Part shown: positions 45,401 to 53,293 of the stretch, piece after piece
Layout of the letters: each line of letters starts with the position of its first letter
How positions within the stretch are numbered: position 1 is the first letter of the stretch
Source: UBA9655 sp964597045
Lineage (GTDB): Bacteria > Pseudomonadota > Alphaproteobacteria > UBA9655
Reading direction: 5' to 3'
Assembly: GCA_964597045.1 (NCBI GenBank)
Contig: CAZQWE010000007.1
Location: 1 to 64,000 of the forward strand
Length of the DNA: 64,000 nucleotides
Program-made: the position numbers and the translations under genes
The notes under the pieces: model-generated
Database searches by the model: none
Told to the model about the DNA's origin: nothing
The model's input: only the letters and a program-made list of their open reading frames with translations

Positions 45401-46400
45401 CTTTTGCAGCAGTTGTTTTTCCGCAAGATGGGTTTCCATAAAAAAAATAAACTTTTCGTTTTGAAAGCGTTGAACTATCTGGAATATTTGAAAAATCAGC
45501 AGTTTCAGTTATAATATTTAATAACTTTACTTTTACAGTTTCGTCAAAACTTGAAAATACTTTATTGGCATTAAACTTTTCAATTAATTTATTTCGAGAA
45601 TCTTTAATGGCTTTGGGGCCTGTAGGAAGACATATGGCAAGATCGATAAAATTCTTAATAATGTCTGATGCAAAATCATTTTTTCTGGCTTGAATGAGAC
45701 CCTTTTCAATTTCTCTTTTCAACTGTTTGTTTTTAATTTTTCTTTTATTATTTATATATTTAATTTCAGTTTCCATGATTGCTTCATGTCCAACTTCATG
45801 TTGTAAGTCCATAATTTCAAATGATAAATCTCTTATTTCTTTAATTATTCCTTCAACAGAGGCACGTCTGTTTGGGTCTATGTTTATCCTGTCTTCAATT
45901 TTATGTGTGATAGCTAAAACACTTCCTCCCACGAAAAGACCCATAGCTATACCAGCAAGTTCTCCACCTGGTCCGAGCATATGACCGCCACTTACACCTC
46001 CAATAAGAGTTGCTGACATGGTGGTAGTTCCAATTTGTTCCAATAATTTACGCCAAAATTCTCCATTTCTGGCGAGCTCATATTTTTCTCTTAAAACGTC
46101 TATTTTATTAGTAATTTTTGCTAAACATTTCTTGTTTAATTCAATCCCTTTCTGACGAAGTAATTCTTCTTTAAGTCTTTGATTAATTTGCGTTTCTGTG
46201 AGGTCTTTCGGAAGTGTTCTTCGAAATTCTTTTTGTTTGTAAATATCTACAGAAAAAAAATCATCAAATTTACCGTCATTTTCACCTCCAAATACAGATG
46301 AACTGTAAACACAGCTCATAAGTAAAAGAGATTTACTGGTGGTATGAAAAACCTTTAAAATAGGTTTTTTACTCTTGATACTAAATAGAAATTTTATCAT
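42486..46400 (-). CDS. Giant AAA+ / SEL1-repeat / OTU-protease protein (putative effector)
   Basis: A 1304-residue protein. The N-terminus has a basic and hydrophobic stretch ending VYSSSVFGG, consistent with export. A glycine-rich hydrophobic hairpin lies near residues 112-146. The AAA+ ATPase spans about 310-520 (Walker A FYGNPSCGKTT near 320; Walker B-like GYLIINDLDRI). SEL1/TPR-type repeats fill about 640-880. A C-terminal OTU-type cysteine protease domain covers 1034-1195, with catalytic Cys1041 in DGDCFFHA and His1189 in HSDHYWTLL. OTU domains remove ubiquitin, a eukaryotic protein, so the target is probably host-side (inference). It lies 72 nt downstream of a lasso-precursor gene on the same strand. 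Confidence 0.82.
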   Translation of the reverse strand: MIKFLFSIKSKKPILKVFHTTSKSLLLMSCVYSSSVFGGENDGKFDDFFSVDIYKQKEFRRTLPKDLTETQINQRLKEELLRQKGIELNKKCLAKITNKIDVLREKYELARNGEFWRKLLEQIGTTTMSATLIGGVSGGHMLGPGGELAGIAMGLFVGGSVLAITHKIEDRINIDPNRRASVEGIIKEIRDLSFEIMDLQHEVGHEAIMETEIKYINNKRKIKNKQLKREIEKGLIQARKNDFASDIIKNFIDLAICLPTGPKAIKDSRNKLIEKFNANKVFSSFDETVKVKLLNIITETADFSNIPDSSTLSKRKVYFFYGNPSCGKTTAAKEIPIFLDLPYFELTIRSEGEVSKDALEGSSRLRADVNVGWLVKPLLSTDAVGVTFSNGYLIINDLDRILMSGTEAQAQTILTFLLDYLDPGKKRFSSPFFNTNIDIHRLNIIITSNTKLTNTHFIKALKSRVVETEFPDFSSVKVDEIMRNYVEEYVTTILPNRFFTVIYKDSSKLCFSVDEKKLKEKYNVDQVPPKIECAIESLEDAGSVNLRELQMRTTSAIQSFLNRTTREGMILFNEAIASNIFSKNLSFNDLKSVLIPIALKGDKKALKILEKLKDMDTHVLENILNQFRTKNVNGSPQYRMQCAYNVGTYYYRTRQTAKAKKWFEISHSIGDIEIEKKIKQIKSRSASPKDLYSPHSDLWCDLLYFEALPKTCPFNKKLGKIFLNAAIHKMDKDELSEAYNLLVHSQNIGNYQATDKLYQLGEKYEATQGLGSSNAAKSFEMASKMGHAAAAFKLGWQAWLDGRFNEAFAYASLSNNHAINKYFWALWLLGNLYENGQGVVRNIALAFEIYNQAYAIVKEDELRKPLVVFKILSFSKSKFVTVSKELLRGCKISEVLKVINPVLRGVVKKPMNKCFNPSQSEYLVDLLPYPYGFFGVELVYLILADEMCKSQYFAPSVFKSKNDEYIKGLGDRINSKKEYKPETAKGKQSLVKNKKDKGTKRAPAIEVLLNKELKVNYGDTILDDTLRATYVVGASKPDGDCFFHACLTEEGKSLETMKQEAAELRSQLPDVVMSNARYKEMIKREWLAEEKLRQNNPEFEMELDSISDSTLRAYLQRYAVNTNQPDCYIQIPIGRGELSSVANVIAEFKKIRINCFLYLENSNNLLYKGFIGNNDNSTKVVNILLHSDHYWTLLNHEESEARKRGVHQAAINVENSRFKAITSGDSSKKLPLKFDESLKDIEEDIWEEDEDQPLLKNWVIVNETRSSRALDYTAKISVKHLSANKKGVLGIFYKGFVRFLKGFL

Positions 46401-46446
46401 AAAGAATAATCCTTTTTGCTCATTGTAAAGATATGAAGGGCTAAGC

Positions 46447-46473
46447 GTTGAGACTTAACCCTTCAGTCTCAAC
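46447..46473 (-). terminator. Hairpin directly after lasso precursor 1
   Basis: A perfect nine-base-pair stem, GTTGAGACT / AGTCTCAAC, with a nine-base loop. It begins within the stop codon of the precursor gene. There is no T run after it on the minus strand, so it may protect the short precursor mRNA or dampen readthrough into the AAA+/OTU gene, and is probably not a full terminator. Confidence 0.6.
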
Positions 46474-46577
46474 TAAAATCTAAGTCCACCCGCTCCTTCA
46501 ACCCAATCCCCATGAACTCCTTGGGTTAAAAGTGATGCAGTTGTTTCTAATGAAATTCCAATTTTAATGTTTTGCAT
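46473..46577 (-). CDS. Lasso peptide precursor 1 (divergent)
   Basis: A 34-residue peptide with an AGGAG site. The leader (residues 1-19) has GISLETTASLLTQ, with Thr at position -2 before the core. The predicted core is GVHGDWVEGAGGLRF, with Gly1 and Glu8 able to form an eight-residue macrolactam and a seven-residue tail. Leader and core layout match the three precursors at 50257-50684. No biosynthetic gene lies on this strand, so processing must use the B and C enzymes about 4 kb away. It is transcribed toward the AAA+/OTU gene. Confidence 0.85.
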   Translation of the reverse strand: MQNIKIGISLETTASLLTQGVHGDWVEGAGGLRF

Positions 46578-46674
46578 AATAAATCTCCTATGCGTTTAGT
46601 GTTTCTGCTTTACAGATTTTTATAAAACCAGCGGTCGCATTGATCAGGAGTTTTTCAAAAAAAAAGATAAGTCA

Positions 46675-46722
46675 CCATCGGGAAAAGAGCCCTGGGCAAA
46701 GAGCTTGGGTAATTTAGCCTAG
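46675..46722 (-). promoter_or_regulatory. Conserved upstream module, copy at precursor 1
   Basis: On the minus strand: CTAGG, then TTACCCA, six bases, TTGCCCAGG, three bases, CTTTT, three bases, GATGG, then a T tract. The same series in the same spacing lies upstream of precursor 2 (50126-50174). The paired TTRCCCA units are 13 bases apart. It ends about 100 nt before the precursor start. Confidence 0.7.
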
Positions 46723-46831
46723 ATGATTTGCTCTAAAGCTTTACATACATAATGAAAGAGTATAAATCTTTGAAAATACTTTGAGTAGAGCTATGTAATA
46801 AATTTTATGTCTATAAGAACTTGAAATATTT

Positions 46832-49800
46832 ATGAAAAACAAAAATCATACGAAAGAAAACGATCTTTATACGGAAGAGTTAAGCACTGTTTGTGATGTT
46901 CATTTTACGCCACGTGAGATTGATATTATAGCGTGTCTTATATGTTCAAGAGGGACAAATAAAATTGCCTCTTTTCTATCTATACTTCCTAAAACGGTAA
47001 GAAACCATATTCATAACATCATGATAAAATTGAATTGCAATTCGCGAGATAGCATTATTGATTTTATTGAAAGGTCCGATAAAGTTCCTTTATTAAGACT
47101 ACATTACTCCAAACTACTAATTCGTGCAGATTTTGATAAAAGCCTTCAGGAAATTGCTAGGTTAATCCGAGGAAAAGAGGAAGTTTGTAAGATCATTTCT
47201 TGGAAGACAAACGAAGGTAATCATTCTCTTCGTGATTTTATACAGGCCGCATTTAAAAAATTAGGTATAAAAGTTTTTTTTGAAGAGAGAGAGACAAAAA
47301 CCTTACTTACAGAACTTAAAAATGAATCACATGAAGATACTGACATTCTAATTTTTATTCTGCAAGAGGTAACGGAAGATGAAGTTCAGACTCTTTATTA
47401 TGCCCAAAATAAGATTTCGAAACAGACTTCCTATTTTTGTACAAATAATAGTTTTACTGATGACGTCTCATCCGCAGAAGAAACTCAACTCATACTTTTG
47501 GATTCCTACAAGGATAATTATTATTTCCTTACATTTGAAATAATAAAAACAAAATATTATCAAATGAATCTAGAAAAAATAATATCTGGGTTTAAAGAAA
47601 AATATAAAATTAGAAGCGATGGATACAATACTCAATCGATCAAAGTGCAGGATGAAAATAATCCTTTAAAAGGTAAAATATTATATTTTAACAGTCTTCG
47701 TAAAATAAAATTATTCGTGACAATGGGAGCTTTTGTTTGTTTGATACTAGGGGCGAGTTTATATTATACAATAAAGACAACTCAATCATTAAAAGAAGTT
47801 GAAAATGTTAACTTGGGTTTTCAGAACGTTGACGAAAGACAAAAATTTGAAGAACAAAGAATAAACCTGAGATATATTCCAGCATTACCTAACCATTTTG
47901 ATAGGGAGCTTATTCATCATAAAGCATTGAATGAAAAGTTTGGTGGATTGACAAAACCCTCTCAAAAGGGTGTAGAAATCTTTGCTATTGTTGGCGTTGC
48001 AGGAAGTGGAAAAACAACATCTGCTCTTTGGTATGCGGGTGAATATGACAAGTCATTTTACGCTCATCAAGGTATGAATAAGAGACATACAGTTATTTTT
48101 AAGCTTAATGCTGAAAACATCGAAGAACTAAATGCTTCTTATGGCGACCTTGCTAAACGTTTAGGAGTTGATACCAAACAATCATTAGATGCCATTATTA
48201 AAGAAGTTGATATAAAGCTTGAGCAATATCCGGGCTGGCTACTCATATTTGATAATATTCAAAATGAGTCATATTACATGATGGTTAAGAAATATATTCC
48301 TGAAAAAAGAATAGGATTGGAAGGAAAAATTATTATAACTTCTCAAGACTTAAACCTTAATTTTGATTCGACTCATCTTGTAAATATTTCAGAAGGGGCA
48401 CCCGAGGAAGCAGCTGCTTTATTTTTACAAAATCAAACAAAAATGAATGACAAAGAGAGTGCTTCTAAACTCGTCAAAGAATTAGATCGTTTACCACTTT
48501 CACTTGCAGTTGCAGCACTGTACATAAAAAAGGAAAATGAAAATGTGAAAAAGGGGAAAGCTCAATTTTCACTAGATGATTATCATAAGCGGATAGTTAA
48601 AAGTGCAGAAGATCATGGACAACTGGAAAAGGTTCAGGCTCGTTTACTCGAAGCAGAAAATATGGGATATCGTGAACCTTATAATCTTACACAATCCGTT
48701 ATTTTACGTTTAGCCATTGAAAATCTGAAGAAAGATTCTCAAAAGCTATTAAGTTTATGTGGATTCATTTCTCCTGATAGGATTAACAAAACACTTTTAA
48801 CAGCATATCTTAGTAAAATTAAAAAAATTTCCTATAAAGTTGCAGAAGAACAAATAGAACCACTTATTTGTGACATAAATAAACACGGGTTATTATATCC
48901 TATAGATGAAAAATCCTTTTCAATACATAGAGCTACGCAAAAGGAAATTATTAAATTTTATTTAGAGAAGCTTAATGCTGAGAACAGGAAAAAAGCGATT
49001 CATGCTGTGTTGCGCGATCTTAATGAGTGCGCAACGTCAGATGAGAATGAAAAGACCTTGCGTCATATTAATTTAACTGAGCTTCAACATCATCTTGCCC
49101 TTCATCTAGAAAGATTCAAGAACAATTTGGAACTTTATGATGTAAATTTGTCTATGTTTGGCGAACTTGGCATTAGAACCTTAATTAATATTGGAGTTGG
49201 GTATAAGGATCTTGGAGTAGGACTAGAAGAAATTAATATAAGCAAAAGGTATCTTCAGGAAGCTCTAGACATGTCGGTGAATCAAGTCAAATCACCCTAT
49301 TATTTTTCAAAAGCTAAATATGAACTTGCGATCGTCAAAAGAGAGGTAAATGAAATATTCGATTTAAATGGTGAGGCAGGGGCAATTACGTTATTTAAAA
49401 GCGCTTTGAAAGCTCTAAATCAAGATGCTTTTAGTAGGGATAAAAACCACCTTAATTCATTTATATTACATAATCTGGCTATTTGTTATGTCATTCTCAA
49501 TGATTATGAGACTGCGATTCGTTATTTTAAAGAAGCTTTGTCTTATTACAAGGGCTCTCCTGTTATGCTGAGAACTTATAGTTGGTTAGGGTATACTCTT
49601 ATGAAAGCTGCCCGCTATGAAGAAGGTAAGCACTATTTTGAATTAGCGGATGAGCTACTTCTGACAAGCAAAGAGTATAATCCAAACAGTGGAGATGAAT
49701 ATTTAAATTATCTTGATATCTCAGGACATAATTATCGCTGGGGTTGTGGTTTAAATATCTTAGCAAATCTCAATAAAAATTCACAAGCCCTCCTGAGAAA

Positions 49801-50053
49801 ATCTATCGATAAACTCGAAATGGCGAGAAAATCGAGGGAAAAGGAAAGAAACTATCGTCGCTTAGTTTTTGTTTTAGATGAGCTTGGAAACGTTTATTGG
49901 AAAGCAAACGATAAACCGAAAGCACTTTTGATTTTAGAGAAAGCCGTTGATGTCAGTACAAAAGCACTTGGAGAAGACCATGCAAAAACCAAGGAAATTA
50001 AAACAAAATTAGAAAAAATGAAAATGAATAAATTTGAAGAGACGAAGCTTTAA
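46832..50053 (+). CDS. LuxR-HTH / transmembrane / NB-ARC / TPR regulator
   Basis: A 1073-residue protein. Residues 24-82 are a LuxR (GerE) helix-turn-helix: FTPREIDIIACL, IASFLSILPKTVRNHIHNIMIKL. Residues 292-314 are a hydrophobic helix (LFVTMGAFVCLILGASLYYTI). A STAND-type NTPase follows with Walker A GVAGSGKTT (388-396), Walker B WLLIFDNI and RLPLSLA as the GLPL motif. From about 790 there are TPR repeats, e.g. NLAICYVILNDYETAIRYFKEALSYY. STAND proteins oligomerise on sensing a ligand. Lying between the divergent precursor 1 and the main lasso operon, it is the obvious candidate to control both (inference). Confidence 0.85.
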   Translation: MKNKNHTKENDLYTEELSTVCDVHFTPREIDIIACLICSRGTNKIASFLSILPKTVRNHIHNIMIKLNCNSRDSIIDFIERSDKVPLLRLHYSKLLIRADFDKSLQEIARLIRGKEEVCKIISWKTNEGNHSLRDFIQAAFKKLGIKVFFEERETKTLLTELKNESHEDTDILIFILQEVTEDEVQTLYYAQNKISKQTSYFCTNNSFTDDVSSAEETQLILLDSYKDNYYFLTFEIIKTKYYQMNLEKIISGFKEKYKIRSDGYNTQSIKVQDENNPLKGKILYFNSLRKIKLFVTMGAFVCLILGASLYYTIKTTQSLKEVENVNLGFQNVDERQKFEEQRINLRYIPALPNHFDRELIHHKALNEKFGGLTKPSQKGVEIFAIVGVAGSGKTTSALWYAGEYDKSFYAHQGMNKRHTVIFKLNAENIEELNASYGDLAKRLGVDTKQSLDAIIKEVDIKLEQYPGWLLIFDNIQNESYYMMVKKYIPEKRIGLEGKIIITSQDLNLNFDSTHLVNISEGAPEEAAALFLQNQTKMNDKESASKLVKELDRLPLSLAVAALYIKKENENVKKGKAQFSLDDYHKRIVKSAEDHGQLEKVQARLLEAENMGYREPYNLTQSVILRLAIENLKKDSQKLLSLCGFISPDRINKTLLTAYLSKIKKISYKVAEEQIEPLICDINKHGLLYPIDEKSFSIHRATQKEIIKFYLEKLNAENRKKAIHAVLRDLNECATSDENEKTLRHINLTELQHHLALHLERFKNNLELYDVNLSMFGELGIRTLINIGVGYKDLGVGLEEINISKRYLQEALDMSVNQVKSPYYFSKAKYELAIVKREVNEIFDLNGEAGAITLFKSALKALNQDAFSRDKNHLNSFILHNLAICYVILNDYETAIRYFKEALSYYKGSPVMLRTYSWLGYTLMKAARYEEGKHYFELADELLLTSKEYNPNSGDEYLNYLDISGHNYRWGCGLNILANLNKNSQALLRKSIDKLEMARKSREKERNYRRLVFVLDELGNVYWKANDKPKALLILEKAVDVSTKALGEDHAKTKEIKTKLEKMKMNKFEETKL

Positions 50054-50256
50054 GCTTACCCGTATCACTCTCCAACCTTACTTAAAAACACTCACAAGTC
50101 TTTATATAAATTCATTTGATTATAGCTAGGGCAAACTTACCCACATCACTTACCCAGGATACTTTTATAGATGGGTTCATTCTTTTTTTTCCGATATTTT
50201 GAAACCAATGCACATTAAAAGTGGGCAGAAACAAACTAACAAAAATGGAGATAAAA
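50054..50256. other. Intergenic region before the lasso operon
   Basis: No gene is seen. It contains CTTACCC-GTATCAC at 50055-50068 and a near copy, CTTACCC-ACATCAC, at 50136-50149, plus the conserved module at 50126-50174. It should hold the promoter for the three plus-strand precursors and the B, C and D genes. Confidence 0.55.
50126..50174 (+). promoter_or_regulatory. Conserved upstream module, copy at precursor 2
   Basis: CTAGG, then TTACCCA, six bases, TTACCCAGG, three bases, CTTTT, three bases, GATGG, followed by a T tract. It matches the minus-strand module at 46675-46722 in order and spacing. It ends 82 nt before the precursor 2 start codon. Confidence 0.7.
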
Positions 50257-50382
50257 ATGAAAAATATAAACTTTGATTATGGAATGAGCTTTGAAATAAG
50301 CGCTTCCACTCTGACGAAGGGCGTTCCTGGATGGGTTGGAGAGAACATTGGCAGATTTTCAAAGCCAGATAGACCAGATTAA
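50257..50382 (+). CDS. Lasso peptide precursor 2
   Basis: A 41-residue peptide from an ATG preceded by TGGAG. The leader (1-21) ends FEISASTLTK with Thr at -2. The predicted core is GVPGWVGENIGRFSKPDRPD: Gly1 joins Glu8 for an eight-residue ring, leaving a long 12-residue tail with Arg, Phe and Lys that could act as plug residues. First gene of the plus-strand unit. It shares the GV-x-G ring start with precursor 1. Confidence 0.88.
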   Translation: MKNINFDYGMSFEISASTLTKGVPGWVGENIGRFSKPDRPD

Positions 50383-50419
50383 TATTAGAAAACATAAATA
50401 TATAAGAATGGAGATAAAA

Positions 50420-50536
50420 ATGAATAACACAACAAATATAAGTTTTTGTATTTCTTTAGAAGATAGTGCTTCAAATTTAACACGAGGCCCTGGCGGACTC
50501 TTTACTGAGTCCAATATGTGGCAATCTCAGCCTTAA
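50420..50536 (+). CDS. Lasso peptide precursor 3
   Basis: A 38-residue peptide from ATG 50420, with a TGGAG site. Leader (1-22) ends ISLEDSASNLTR with Thr at -2. Core GPGGLFTESNMWQSQP has Gly1 and Glu8, giving an eight-residue ring and an eight-residue tail with Met-Trp as candidate steric locks. The longer in-frame start at 50336 overlaps precursor 2 and is rejected. Confidence 0.88.
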   Translation: MNNTTNISFCISLEDSASNLTRGPGGLFTESNMWQSQP

Positions 50537-50564
50537 TATTAACTATATGAAAATGGAGGATAAA

Positions 50565-50684
50565 ATGGAAACAAAAATATTGGAACCTGTTACTGGAACT
50601 ACTTTTGAAGAAAAAGCCTCTTCTTTAACAAATGGCGGCGGAGGAAAATATATTGAAACTTATGGTGGTAGGTTCGTCATCTAA
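50565..50684 (+). CDS. Lasso peptide precursor 4
   Basis: A 39-residue peptide with a strong TGGAGG site. Leader (1-23) ends TTFEEKASSLTN with Thr at -2. Core GGGGKYIETYGGRFVI has Gly1 and Glu8, so an eight-residue ring and an eight-residue tail with Tyr, Arg and Phe. The all-glycine ring start recalls microcin J25's GG opening. Last precursor before the biosynthetic genes. Confidence 0.88.
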   Translation: METKILEPVTGTTFEEKASSLTNGGGGKYIETYGGRFVI

Positions 50685-50690
50685 TTTCTG

Positions 50691-50729
50691 GGTCTCATTT
50701 TCTGCACGCAAAAAGTAGGAGATGAGACC
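50691..50729 (+). terminator. Stem-loop between the precursors and the B gene
   Basis: GGTCTCAT and ATGAGACC form an eight-base-pair stem around a 23-base loop, seven bases after the precursor 4 stop. No T run follows. Such a structure would favour more precursor mRNA than enzyme mRNA. The stem shares its GAGAC/GTCTC core with the hairpin after precursor 1. Confidence 0.5.
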
Positions 50730-50783
50730 AACTCTTGCAGATACAAAGAGAAGCATAGATACAAAAATAATAAAGGAGTTAAG

Positions 50784-51494
50784 ATGTATTACCATCTCAG
50801 CGAACACATTTATATAACTCAATTCCAAGAGGAATACATACTCCTGGATACTCAGAAAGATAAATATACCATTTGTTTTAATCAACTTTCTAATTTGCTT
50901 GAGGGGTTATTTGATGCACCTGATTATAACTATTCACCCCTCGAGATGACTTATATTAACAAATTACTGGAAGACAACATAATTGTAGAAAAAGATTCAC
51001 CCTATCCTTATTATATTGATAAAAAGAGACATTCTGAAGGTGCATCAAACGTAGATTGGCGTCTCCCTTTAGAAAGTTCACAAGTAAAAGATAACTTACT
51101 TTCAATCAGAGCATTTTTTATAATTATTAAAGTTAATTATTATATAAAATTTAAGGGATTATTTAAAACAATTCAGCTTATTAAGAAAACTCGGAACCAT
51201 CATCAAACTTTTATTATACCGAGCGATGAAGAGCTTAATGACTTAGCTCATACAATAAATAAAGCATGTCGCTTTTATCCCACGCGAATTAAGTGTTTAG
51301 AATGGGCCATGACATTTGTTTTGCTAGCTTTACAAAAAGGCTGGAAATGCAATCTTGAAATTGGTGTTCAAAATTATCCTTTCTTTGCTCATGCATGGGT
51401 GGAATGTAATGGGAAAGTTGTTATGGATTCTCAAAATTTAAGAGAAGGACTTTCAATTATTTTAAATGAACCCTTTCGGAAGGAAATAATATGA
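50784..51494 (+). CDS. Lasso peptide B protein: fused RRE and McjB-type leader peptidase
   Basis: A 236-residue protein starting behind AAAGGAG. Residues 1-80 look like the PqqD-type RiPP recognition element (ILLDTQKDKYTICFNQLSNLLEGL) that holds the leader. Residues 105-236 are the transglutaminase-fold peptidase with catalytic Cys171 (RIKCLEWA), His203 (FAHAWVE) and Asp215 (VVMDSQN), which cuts the leader after the -1 residue. The fused form is the usual one in Proteobacteria. Its stop overlaps the cyclase start by four bases. Confidence 0.93.
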   Translation: MYYHLSEHIYITQFQEEYILLDTQKDKYTICFNQLSNLLEGLFDAPDYNYSPLEMTYINKLLEDNIIVEKDSPYPYYIDKKRHSEGASNVDWRLPLESSQVKDNLLSIRAFFIIIKVNYYIKFKGLFKTIQLIKKTRNHHQTFIIPSDEELNDLAHTINKACRFYPTRIKCLEWAMTFVLLALQKGWKCNLEIGVQNYPFFAHAWVECNGKVVMDSQNLREGLSIILNEPFRKEII

Positions 51495-53293
51495 TCTATG
51501 CAGGCTTTATCAAATATGGACAACAACATATTCAAGCAGATCAACTTGTAAAAGTTATTGGTTCTAAGAGTCAATCCGGAACTACTATCGTACAAAATAA
51601 TAATATTATTTTATGTTATGGAAAGCTCTCACAGAATCAGGATTTAGACTCAATTTGGGAAAATCCTAGTTCCTTATTGATTGGTAGAGCTTTTAATAGA
51701 GAAAAATCAAAAGCTCTACCAATCAATAAATTTAAGAGTTTTACCAATATGGACACTCATACCGTTTTAGAAAAAATCTGGGGTAAATATATATATATTC
51801 ATAATAATTCATTAACTGAACAAGTTGAAGTTATCACAGATAGCACTGGGCAGCTTCCCTTCTTTTATTATCGTTTTTTAGACGGGGGAGTATTATTTTC
51901 ATCAAATATCGAACTTATCTACAAAGTTCTTGCACGAAAGCAGGAATATAATTGGAATTATATATGTTCCTATCTTATTTATGGAAATAGTAGTTCGATA
52001 GAAACCCCATTTAAGGATATATATGAGCTTCCTCCTGCATGTTGCTTAACATTGAATGAAAGAGAATTAAAAATAACTCCTTTTTGGAATCCTCTTAAGT
52101 CATATAAAAATCAGGCATTACAAGAACAAGATGCAGTTTCTGTCCTTAAATCAACTTTAAAACCGTGGCTTGAGCCATATAACAATATCTACGTTAGTCT
52201 TTCAGGAGGACTAGATTCTTCGTCAATCGTTTATTGCCTGAATGATTGTGTTAAAATGGATCAGAACGTAAAAGCCATAAATTATTTTCATTCACAGGTT
52301 AAAACCTCAAATGAATCTATTTATGCGAGAAAAGTCTGTGAAGAGACAGGCATTGAACTTATTGAACTTGATATCTCTGACTCTCTACCTTTTGATGAAA
52401 CAAAAAAGAAACAACCCCTAAAACCAAATAAGCCTTTTCCTGCTATGGTGAGTTCGAGATGGATTGAAACTATTTTTGAGTCAATATCGAGTGTGGGTTC
52501 ATCTTCTTTTATTAGTGGACATGGAAGCGATCATATATTTATGCGACCTCCTAGCAAAAACTCAACGGTGGATTACATTATTGAAAATGGAATTAAAGGA
52601 TACATTGAAAAGTTAGAGGGCATTTCTGCTTTTTATAGGGACCCTCATGTGTCGACCCTTAAAGAAAATTTAAAAGGTCTTCTTTCATATTGGTTCTCAC
52701 ATCTCCCCAATAAAAGAAGTTTAAAGAATGGTCTTGTAGGGGTACCTGAATGGATTAAGCCTAAAGCTCACAATACTGTCACAAAACAATTTTTTCATCC
52801 AATTTACTCTAGCCTTCATAAGAGAACGCTCCCGGGTAAGTATGCACAAATTGATTTATTATATGAAGGTATCGCTTCAATACAAGTGGAATTGGAAAAT
52901 CAAGCTGATCCAACTTACTATCCTTTTCTATATCAGCCTGTAACAGAATTTGCTTTATCATTTCCAACATATAATCTTTTTAAAAATGGATATGATCGAT
53001 ACCCTTTACGAAAGTCTGTTAGTGATGTCTTTCAAACCAACACCGTTTGGAGAAGAGATAAGAGTCAAACGACTGGACTCTTTCAACTCGGCTTAAAGCG
53101 AAACTTGGAAAAAGTTTTAAAATTTTGTCTAGAGGGTCATTGTGTAAAGAATGGGTTTATAGAAAAAGAAGAGCTTAGTAAAACAATTCATTTAATTGCA
53201 AATGGAGATATAAAAAATTTATGGCCATTTTTGTATATTGCTTCAATGGAAATGTTTTTCAACAGTTGGGATAACCAAGAAAATGTTGGTTAA
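51491..53293 (+). CDS. Lasso peptide cyclase (C protein), asparagine-synthetase-like
   Basis: A 600-residue AsnB homologue. The N-terminus reads MIYAG, lacking the Cys2 nucleophile of the glutamine amidotransferase domain, as is usual for lasso cyclases. The ATP-binding PP-loop SLSGGLDSSS is intact near residue 238. The enzyme adenylates the ring Glu side chain (Glu8 of the cores here) so that Gly1 can attack it, closing the macrolactam around the threaded tail. It overlaps B by four bases and D by 11, so all three are co-translated. Confidence 0.93.
   Translation: MIYAGFIKYGQQHIQADQLVKVIGSKSQSGTTIVQNNNIILCYGKLSQNQDLDSIWENPSSLLIGRAFNREKSKALPINKFKSFTNMDTHTVLEKIWGKYIYIHNNSLTEQVEVITDSTGQLPFFYYRFLDGGVLFSSNIELIYKVLARKQEYNWNYICSYLIYGNSSSIETPFKDIYELPPACCLTLNERELKITPFWNPLKSYKNQALQEQDAVSVLKSTLKPWLEPYNNIYVSLSGGLDSSSIVYCLNDCVKMDQNVKAINYFHSQVKTSNESIYARKVCEETGIELIELDISDSLPFDETKKKQPLKPNKPFPAMVSSRWIETIFESISSVGSSSFISGHGSDHIFMRPPSKNSTVDYIIENGIKGYIEKLEGISAFYRDPHVSTLKENLKGLLSYWFSHLPNKRSLKNGLVGVPEWIKPKAHNTVTKQFFHPIYSSLHKRTLPGKYAQIDLLYEGIASIQVELENQADPTYYPFLYQPVTEFALSFPTYNLFKNGYDRYPLRKSVSDVFQTNTVWRRDKSQTTGLFQLGLKRNLEKVLKFCLEGHCVKNGFIEKEELSKTIHLIANGDIKNLWPFLYIASMEMFFNSWDNQENVG

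Noticed and set aside
42486..46400. Reading the AAA+/OTU protein as part of the lasso machinery
   Set aside because: It has no RiPP enzyme domain; only the gene order links it to precursor 1.
50336..50419. Longer start for lasso precursor 3
   Set aside because: It would overlap precursor 2 in another frame; ATG 50420 has a TGGAG site and gives the shared leader length.
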